11,426 bases of DNA from Chloroflexia bacterium (lineage in GTDB: Bacteria; Chloroflexota; Chloroflexia; Thermomicrobiales; JALYUS01). The number at the start of each line of letters is the position of its first letter. Position 1 is the stretch's first letter. Position numbers and translations under genes: made by a program. Location: positions 1 through 11,426 of the forward strand of contig JAICIL010000132.1 in the NCBI GenBank assembly GCA_025924435.1. The letters are read 5' to 3'. The notes beneath the pieces are model-generated. The model was not told where the DNA came from. It worked only from the letters and a program-made list of their open reading frames with translations, and did not search any database. Below, piece by piece: positions 7,045 to 11,426 of the stretch.

Positions 7045-7219
7045 GGGCTGAGGGCTGAGAACAGGACTGGGGGCCGAACAAAGACCATGAGTGCCGAACA
7101 GACGGGCGAGAATTCGAGGGGCGAAAGCCGCGATGCGGGGGCCATGGGCCCGCGCCACATCGGCCTCGAATCGCGCGTCCCTCCCCCGGCCTCTCCCTCG
7201 TCCTCGCTCCTCAGCCCTC
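7045..7219. repeat. Heptamer array 3 (GAGGGCT type), overlapping the permease N-terminus
   Basis: GGGCTGA occurs twice in tandem at 7045-7058 and decays into degenerate units up to about 7080. A second arm in the opposite orientation has 7-bp units at 7199-7205, 7206-7212 and 7213-7219 (CGTCCTC, GCTCCTC, AGCCCTC). GAGGGCTGAG at 7050-7059 and CTCAGCCCTC at 7210-7219 are a perfect 10-bp inverted repeat. The second arm lies inside the permease frame and encodes a Ser/Leu/Pro-rich stretch (about residues 38-44). The weakest and most degenerate of the three arrays. Confidence 0.55.
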
Positions 7220-7968
7220 GTCGCGAGCGGCTGCTCGCCTTCCTCTCGCCGCTCCTCCTGCTCGTGATCTGGGAGATCGCGGCGCGGTCGGGGCTGCTCA
7301 ATGCGGTCTTCTTCCCGCCGCCGACCGCCATCTTCGGCGCGCTCCGGCGGCTGACGCTCTCCGGTGAATTGCCGCTCGATGCGCTGGCGACGACGCGGCG
7401 CGTCGCGGTCGGCTTCGCGCTCGGTTTCATCCCCGCCGCCGTCGTCGGCCTCTTGATGGGCCTGTCCGGGACGCTGCGCGCCGTGCTGCTGCCGATCACG
7501 TCGCTGATCTACGCGATCCCGAAAATCGCCATCCTGCCGCTCTTCCTCGTCATCTTCGGGCTGGGCGAGCAGAGCAAGGTGGCGATGATCGTCGCGAGCA
7601 GTTTCTTCTTCGTGCTGCTCAATGCGATGGCGGGCGTGCTGGCAATTGACCGGCTGTACCTCGACGTGGCGCACGCCTTCGGGGCGAGCCGCTGGCAGGT
7701 GATCCGCACCGTCGCGCTGCCGGGTGCGCTGCCGCTCGTCCTCACCGGGGCGCGGCTCGCGCTCGGCTTCTCGCTGATCGTCGCGGTGGGCAGCGAGTTC
7801 GTCATCCCCGGCGGGCACGGCATCGGCACGCGCATCTGGCTCTCGTGGCAGATCCTCGACATCGAGCAGATGTACGCGGGCCTAATCGCCGCCGCCCTGC
7901 TCGGCGTCCTCCTCAACTTCCTGATGGACGAAGTCGAGCGGCGGCTGTTGCCCTATCGCCGGGGTTAG
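7087..7968 (+). CDS. ABC transporter permease, TauC/SsuC (nitrate/sulfonate/taurine) family
   Basis: 293 residues. The core (about 47-290) has the FFPPP motif after helix 1 (residues 75-79), about six membrane helices, and the coupling loop DVAHAFGASRWQVIRTVALP (193-212), with the conserved Gly and LP that contact the ATPase. The family moves taurine, alkanesulfonates, nitrate/cyanate or thiamine precursors with a TauA-type binding protein and a TauB-type ATPase. Neither partner is encoded in this window. The N-terminal 46 residues are polar, lack family resemblance and are partly encoded by heptamer array 3. An ATG at 7144 (M20) is an alternative start; neither has a convincing Shine-Dalgarno sequence. 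The gene starts 46 bases after the kinase stop in the same direction, so it may share that transcript. The substrate cannot be told. Confidence 0.88.
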   Translation: MSAEQTGENSRGESRDAGAMGPRHIGLESRVPPPASPSSSLLSPRRERLLAFLSPLLLLVIWEIAARSGLLNAVFFPPPTAIFGALRRLTLSGELPLDALATTRRVAVGFALGFIPAAVVGLLMGLSGTLRAVLLPITSLIYAIPKIAILPLFLVIFGLGEQSKVAMIVASSFFFVLLNAMAGVLAIDRLYLDVAHAFGASRWQVIRTVALPGALPLVLTGARLALGFSLIVAVGSEFVIPGGHGIGTRIWLSWQILDIEQMYAGLIAAALLGVLLNFLMDEVERRLLPYRRG

Positions 7969-7982
7969 GTTCTTCCGCCCAC

Positions 7983-8011
7983 TTGACATAGCGCGCCTCT
8001 GCACGTACAAT
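7983..8011 (+). promoter_or_regulatory. Sigma-70-type promoter of the HTH gene
   Basis: A perfect TTGACA at 7983-7988 is followed after 17 bp by TACAAT at 8006-8011. The predicted transcription start is near 8018, giving a leader of about 67 bases before the ATG at 8085. This is the best conventional promoter in the window and shows the HTH gene is transcribed separately from the upstream permease. Confidence 0.85.
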
Positions 8012-8024
8012 ACGTAACGTACAA
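8003..8024. promoter_or_regulatory. Candidate operator over the -10 and start site of the HTH gene
   Basis: ACGTACAA occurs at 8003-8010 and again at 8017-8024, separated by the palindrome TACGTA (8011-8016). The central 18 bases GTACaaTACGTAacGTAC (8005-8022) have dyad symmetry at 14 positions. The site covers the -10 box and predicted start, so a bound protein would block transcription. The adjacent gene encodes a DNA-binding protein, so autorepression is a simple hypothesis. Binding is inferred only. Confidence 0.5.
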
Positions 8025-8084
8025 AGTGTCCGTATTGAGAGCGCGGCAGTTGGGCGCGGCCATATACAAAGAAGGACCTTTCCG

Positions 8085-8672
8085 ATGGCGACCGATTACG
8101 AACCGATCATTGACCAGACCTTGCGGCTGATCCACAGCCAGTTGCACCGCTATCACCGGCGGCTGACCGGCGCTGTGCCGGATGCCGTCTCGGTGGAGCA
8201 GTTGCGCTCCGGCCCGTTGGGGCAGGATTTGCAGCGGCTCGCCTCCATCGCGCGGGGCGAGGAGCGCGTGCCCGCCGAGCAGGTCTTCCAGTCCGTCCGA
8301 GCGATCCTCGACCTGCTCCTCTGGCCCGCCGGTGCGGACACCTACGAGGTGCAGCACCCGTTCTGGACGGAACCACTCGGCAAGATGCTCTCGCAGGCGA
8401 AGTGGCGCAGCGTGGACCGCGCCGACCTGATGAGCATCGGCGCGGCGGCGGACCAACTCGGCGTCGCGCGTCCGACAATCTATCGCTGGATGTACGCGGG
8501 GACCGTCGAGTCCGTCCGCGACGACACGAGCGACCGCTTCTACGTCATGCGGCGCGACATTGACCACATCCAGGACGAAGACACGCGCGTCGCCGAGGAG
8601 CAGGAGGCGGCCCTGCGGCGCGTCCCTGCCGCCACCCCCGCGCGCGAACTGGGCGGCCGCGCCCTGCAATAA
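8085..8672 (+). CDS. Helix-turn-helix DNA-binding protein (MerR/excisionase-type HTH)
   Basis: 195 residues. Residues about 114-162 form a MerR/excisionase-like HTH: DLMSIGAAADQLGVARPTIYRWMYAG followed by a short wing and RRDIDHI, the usual layout of helix_turn_helix type-17 domains. The N-terminal about 110 residues are helical and soluble (EQVFQSVRAILDLLLWP at about 65-81); I do not recognise this part as a known ligand domain. The C-terminal about 30 residues are charged and probably disordered. It likely acts as a cytosolic transcription regulator. The start is supported by AAGGA about 8 bases upstream. It has its own strong promoter with an overlapping dyad, and it is closed downstream by a 17-bp hairpin, so it looks monocistronic. 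Its targets are unknown; its own promoter is the first candidate. Confidence 0.75.
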   Translation: MATDYEPIIDQTLRLIHSQLHRYHRRLTGAVPDAVSVEQLRSGPLGQDLQRLASIARGEERVPAEQVFQSVRAILDLLLWPAGADTYEVQHPFWTEPLGKMLSQAKWRSVDRADLMSIGAAADQLGVARPTIYRWMYAGTVESVRDDTSDRFYVMRRDIDHIQDEDTRVAEEQEAALRRVPAATPARELGGRALQ

Positions 8673-8701
8673 CGACGTTTCCGGCCCTGTCCTCTGCTGT
8701 G

Positions 8702-8741
8702 CCCCATACCCCTTTCTCAGCGACGAGAAAGGGGTATGGGG
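8702..8741. terminator. Perfect 17-bp stem hairpin after the HTH gene
   Basis: Arms 8702-8718 and 8725-8741 (CCCCATACCCCTTTCTC and its exact complement) enclose a 6-base loop. It lies 30 bases past the HTH stop, where a terminator is expected, and separates that gene from the receiver-usp-kimA cluster. The following bases are TGTTTGGGG rather than a T-run, so termination may be inefficient or factor-assisted. The remainder of the 215-bp gap (8742-8873) holds no ORF or clear promoter that I can support. Confidence 0.6.
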
Positions 8742-8873
8742 TGTTTGGGGATCGGGGCGGGACATTCCGTTCTCTTTATACAATCCTTATGCCGAACTCG
8801 GACGCCTTTATCTCTCCTTGATACCGACCGCCGTATCCTCTCCCTGTGGGGCCGGGGCGGCTCTGTCGGGGCG

Positions 8874-8880
8874 AGAAGGG
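8874..8880 (+). promoter_or_regulatory. Ribosome binding site deciding the receiver start
   Basis: AGAAGGG lies 7 bases before the ATG at 8888. The same frame is open back to a GTG at 8846, but that codon has no such site, so 8888 is preferred. Confidence 0.65.
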
Positions 8881-8887
8881 CGACGCG

Positions 8888-9322
8888 ATGGGTCAGCATG
8901 GGATCGCAACCGGAGGCGACGGGATACCGGCGGCAAGCCGCACGGTGCTGCTCGTGGAGGATGAGGCGCCGCTGCGTCGCGTCGTCGCGCGCAATCTCGC
9001 GCAGCGCGGCCATCGCCCGATCGCCGTGGGCTCGGTCGGGGATGCGATCGCCGCGATGGCGACGCGGCTGCCCGATGTCGTCCTCCTGGATATCACCCTG
9101 CCGGACGGCACGGGCTGGGATGTCCTGCGCTGGCTGCGGACGATCCATCGCACCGTCGCGGTGATCGTCTGTTCGGCGATCCCGCCATCGCCGCACATGC
9201 TGGCGGAGTTCCGGCCGGATGCCGTCGTCCTCAAACCATTTTCCATCGCGGTGCTGATGCAACTCGTCGCCACTTCGGGCGTCGGTGAGCGGGCGTCCGT
9301 GCCGGCTGGGGAGCCAGCATGA
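8888..9322 (+). CDS. Stand-alone response regulator receiver (CheY-like)
   Basis: 144 residues forming a single REC domain (about 18-128) with no output domain. The acidic pocket is E24-D25 in LLVEDE, the phospho-acceptor is D68 in LLDITLPDG, the switch Ser is S96, and the conserved Lys is K116 in LKPF. All are intact, so it should be phosphorylated by a histidine kinase. The N-terminal 17 residues are Gly-rich and probably flexible. Its stop codon overlaps the start of the next gene as ATGA, indicating translational coupling with the universal-stress-type protein. Without a DNA-binding domain it must act through protein contacts or as a phosphorelay shuttle. The hybrid kinase at 4131-7040 is the only kinase in view and is a possible partner, but no sequence evidence links them. 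Confidence 0.88.
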   Translation: MGQHGIATGGDGIPAASRTVLLVEDEAPLRRVVARNLAQRGHRPIAVGSVGDAIAAMATRLPDVVLLDITLPDGTGWDVLRWLRTIHRTVAVIVCSAIPPSPHMLAEFRPDAVVLKPFSIAVLMQLVATSGVGERASVPAGEPA

Positions 9323-9900
9323 ACCTTTTCGTCCCCTACGACGATTCCGACCTTAGCCGCTTTGCGCTGCGCGAAGCGTGCCTGATGATGACCTCGCGCG
9401 ACACCGTTTTCGTGATGGCGGCGGTGATCGTCCCCACCTCCTTGGACATTGATGTCTCGGCGGGCGAAGTCTGGAGGCAGACGTGCGCCGCCGAGATCCG
9501 CCTTGCGGCGGCCCGGGCGTACGCAGAGCAGAGCGACTTCGGGGTTGAGCCGCGCTGCGTGCGCGTGCAGGCGCACACGCGCGCCACGGCGATCATCGCG
9601 GGGGCGACCTATTACGAGGCCGATACGATCCTCTTCGCCCAGCGCGTGGGGATTCGCAGTCGCCTCGCCGCGCTGTTCGGCCCGATGCACACCGTCCTGC
9701 GCCACGCGCCGTGCGATGTCCATGTCGTCTATACGGCGGCGACCGCCGCCGCCCTCCGCCGCCCTTCCCCGCGCCGGTCAACCGTCGTCCGTCTCACCCC
9801 GCCGGCCGCGTCGGATCTGGCCGAACGTGTCGCGCGGCGTGTACCGCGCGATTGCCCATTGCAGCAGCATGGAGGAACGACCCCGTATGCCAGCGAATGA
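9319..9900 (+). CDS. Universal stress protein (UspA-like) domain protein
   Basis: 193 residues; the USP fold covers about 1-140. The N-terminus LFVPYDDSDLSRFALREA is the usual first strand and helix. The C-terminal part of the fold (residues 121-137) has VLRHAPCDVHVV, the family's signature last helix and strand. The nucleotide loop is degenerate: the usual G-x2-G-x9-G-S/T is replaced by Q108-x2-G111-x9-G121-P122, so ATP binding is doubtful. Residues 141-193 form a basic, low-complexity tail without similarity to the family. The start overlaps the receiver stop (ATGA) and its 3' end overlaps the K+ importer by 14 bases, so all three are probably co-translated. USP-type domains act as nucleotide or stress sensors, in some cases on K+ systems such as KdpD. 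A regulatory role on the downstream importer is an inference. Confidence 0.82.
   Translation: MNLFVPYDDSDLSRFALREACLMMTSRDTVFVMAAVIVPTSLDIDVSAGEVWRQTCAAEIRLAAARAYAEQSDFGVEPRCVRVQAHTRATAIIAGATYYEADTILFAQRVGIRSRLAALFGPMHTVLRHAPCDVHVVYTAATAAALRRPSPRRSTVVRLTPPAASDLAERVARRVPRDCPLQQHGGTTPYASE
9871..9876 (+). promoter_or_regulatory. Ribosome binding site of the K+ importer gene, inside the usp-like gene
   Basis: GGAGGA lies 10 bases before the ATG at 9887. An in-frame ATG at 9869 overlaps this site and has no Shine-Dalgarno sequence of its own, so 9887 is the preferred start. Confidence 0.65.
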
Positions 9901-11426
9901 CCTCAATGCGTCGCGGAAGCCCGACGGACCCGCGAAGGAACCGCCGGAGGGGGAGACGCCGCGCACGCCGGAATTCTTCGCCGACCTCAATGGCCACGCG
10001 CCGCCCGCGCGCCGCGCCGTCCCCCGGCGCGGCGGGGCGCCGCAGATTGATTTCCGCGAGGTGCGGCAGGGGGCGCTGCCGGGCAACAAGTACATCCGCG
10101 TGCTGCGCGCCCAGGATCAGGCCTTGAAGCAGGTCTCGCCCGACTATCTCGTCGCCGGGGAGCAGTTGACGAAGCCGCACAGCGCGATCGGCAAACTGCG
10201 TCGCGCGCTCGTTGGCCGCCCCATCCCCACGGAGCACGCGATCCACGAGCGGCTGACGAATGTGAAGGCGCTGGCGATCTTCTCGTCGGACGCGCTCTCG
10301 TCGGTGGCGTACGCGACCGAGGCGATCCTCGGCGTCCTCATCCTCGCCGGTGGCGCGGCCTTCGGCTACACGATCCCAATTTCGATTGCGATTGCCGTCC
10401 TCCTGGCGATTGTCGGCATCTCCTACCGGCAGACGATCCACGCCTACCCGAACGGGGCGAGCGCGTACCTGGTGGCGAAGGCGAACCTCGGCACCCTCCC
10501 CAGCCTGACGGCGGGCGCGGCACTCCTGATTGATTACACGCTGACCGTGGCGGTCAGCGTCTCGGCGGGCGTCGCGGCGATCACCTCCGCCCTGCCGTCG
10601 CTCCATTCGTGGCGCGTCGAGATCTGCGTCGCGTTCGTCGGCCTCATCATTCTCGGCAACCTGCGCGGCATCCGGGAGAGCGGCTCGATCTTCGCCGTGC
10701 CGACCTATCTCTTCATCCTCAGCATCGCGGTGCTGATTTTTCTCGGCGTCTTCCGCTCCTTGACGGGCGGGGACGTGGCGATCAACGCCCCGCGCGAGTC
10801 GGTGAACGCCGTGGAGGGCGTCTCGCTCTTCCTCATCCTGAAGGCGTTCACGGCGGGGTGTACGGCCCTGACGGGGGTGGAGGCGATCTCGGACGGCGTG
10901 CCCGCCTTCAAGAAGCCGGAGGCCGACAACGCCGCGAAGACGCTCGTCTGGATGTGTTCGATCCTCGGCGCGATGTTCATCGGCCTCTCCTTCCTCGCCC
11001 ACCGCTACGGCATCGTGCCGAACCCGCAAGAGACGGTCGTCTCGCAGATCGCGCGGACGATCATCGGCCACAACTTCTTCTACTACTTCATCCAGGCGAT
11101 GACCGCGCTCATCCTCGTCCTCGCCGCCAACACGAGCTTCGCGGACTTCCCGCGCCTTTCGACCTGGCTGGCGAAGGACCATTTCATGCCGAAGCAGTTC
11201 CTCTTCCGGGGCGACCGGCTGGCGTTCAATACGGGAATCACCGTGCTCGGTGTGCTCGCGACGCTCCTGCTCATCATCTTCGGCGGCCAGACCGACCGCC
11301 TGCTGCCGCTCTACGCGGTCGGCGTCTTCACGGCCTTCACGCTCTCGCAGTTCGGCATGGTGCTGCACTGGCGGAAGGAGCGCGGGCGGGGGTGGACGCG
11401 CCGCTTCGCGCTCAACCTCGTCGGCG
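9887..11426 (+). CDS. kimA: KimA-like potassium importer (KUP/APC superfamily), 3' end outside the window
   Basis: 513 codons without a stop at the window edge. Residues about 124-495 align by eye with Bacillus subtilis KimA (YdaO) through long near-identical motifs: SSDALSSVAYATE, YRQTIHAYPNG, LTGVEAISDGVPAFK, ETVVSQIAR, VLAANTSF, FGGQTDRLLPLYAVGVF. Residues matching those reported for K+ binding in KimA are kept: D135, Y142, D216, Y217, T220, S224, T329, E332, Y476. It is therefore a membrane high-affinity K+ importer, probably proton-coupled. About 99 residues precede the position where the Bacillus protein starts; they are polar and Pro/Arg-rich to about residue 55, then a conserved-looking cytosolic stretch (56-123). 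The C-terminal cytosolic domain that binds c-di-AMP in Bacillus lies beyond the window. It overlaps the usp-like gene by 14 bases. No c-di-AMP riboswitch can be recognised upstream. Confidence 0.88.
   Translation, partial: MPANDLNASRKPDGPAKEPPEGETPRTPEFFADLNGHAPPARRAVPRRGGAPQIDFREVRQGALPGNKYIRVLRAQDQALKQVSPDYLVAGEQLTKPHSAIGKLRRALVGRPIPTEHAIHERLTNVKALAIFSSDALSSVAYATEAILGVLILAGGAAFGYTIPISIAIAVLLAIVGISYRQTIHAYPNGASAYLVAKANLGTLPSLTAGAALLIDYTLTVAVSVSAGVAAITSALPSLHSWRVEICVAFVGLIILGNLRGIRESGSIFAVPTYLFILSIAVLIFLGVFRSLTGGDVAINAPRESVNAVEGVSLFLILKAFTAGCTALTGVEAISDGVPAFKKPEADNAAKTLVWMCSILGAMFIGLSFLAHRYGIVPNPQETVVSQIARTIIGHNFFYYFIQAMTALILVLAANTSFADFPRLSTWLAKDHFMPKQFLFRGDRLAFNTGITVLGVLATLLLIIFGGQTDRLLPLYAVGVFTAFTLSQFGMVLHWRKERGRGWTRRFALNLVG

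Noticed and set aside
5184..7499. 771-codon open frame antisense to the hybrid kinase and permease
   Set aside because: The plus-strand kinase has all expected catalytic motifs in this stretch. The antisense translation has no recognisable domain and highly biased composition.
7965..8783. 272-codon open frame antisense to the HTH gene
   Set aside because: It covers a strong plus-strand promoter, the HTH gene and its hairpin; no domain or ribosome binding site supports it.
8771..8784. AT-rich TTTATACAAT as a promoter for the receiver-usp-kimA unit
   Set aside because: The hexamer is acceptable but no -35 is found at 16-18 bp and it is over 100 bases from the start codon; not strong enough to annotate.
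8673..8887. c-di-AMP riboswitch upstream of the K+ importer unit
   Set aside because: The only clear structure is the simple 17-bp hairpin; I see none of the multi-helix architecture expected of a ydaO-type riboswitch.
9794..11368. 524-codon open frame antisense to the K+ importer
   Set aside because: The plus strand encodes an almost complete KimA core with conserved K+ ligands. The antisense product is rich in Arg/Asp/Glu, as expected from a membrane protein gene read backwards.

Overview
This is a high-GC bacterial chromosomal window with dense, short-spaced genes. No rRNA, tRNA, phage, IS transposase or CRISPR is visible. No marker fixes the taxon. A heme-type membrane/molybdopterin fusion, a CHASE3-GAF hybrid kinase and a KimA-like K+ importer with a long N-terminal extension would fit a Chloroflexota-type organism (for example Thermomicrobia), but this is a low-confidence inference.

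Layout: (1) At the left edge, on the minus strand, lies most of a cupin-fold metal enzyme of the cysteine-dioxygenase-like COG5553 type, cut by the window end. (2) Divergent from it is a plus-strand MFS transporter. (3) Convergent to the MFS gene is a GNAT acetyltransferase carrying a one-base frameshift. A 142-bp element with perfect 30-bp inverted ends sits between it and the next minus-strand gene, a heme-type membrane domain fused to a sulfite-oxidase-type molybdopterin domain. (4) Divergent from that is a 969-residue hybrid histidine kinase (CHASE3-HAMP-GAF-HisKA-HATPase-REC-REC) behind an extended -10 promoter. (5) Then come an orphan TauC/SsuC-type ABC permease and a small HTH protein. 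The HTH gene has a near-consensus sigma-70-like promoter overlapped by a symmetric operator candidate. (6) After a strong hairpin, the last block is a tightly overlapping cluster: stand-alone receiver, universal-stress-type protein and KimA-like K+ importer, the last running off the right edge.

How the parts fit: the last three genes overlap by 4 and 14 bases and look like one transcription unit, probably for potassium or osmotic homeostasis with built-in signalling proteins. The hybrid kinase has no output domain and no DNA-binding partner beside it, so the lone receiver 1.8 kb downstream is a possible but unproven partner.

The most unusual structure is a set of degenerate 7-bp tandem arrays, generally of the form GAGNNNN and arranged as inverted pairs. 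They occur at three gene borders (726-786, 2165-2235, 7045-7219). Each locus uses its own heptamer sequence but the same period and architecture, and two of the three run into coding sequence.
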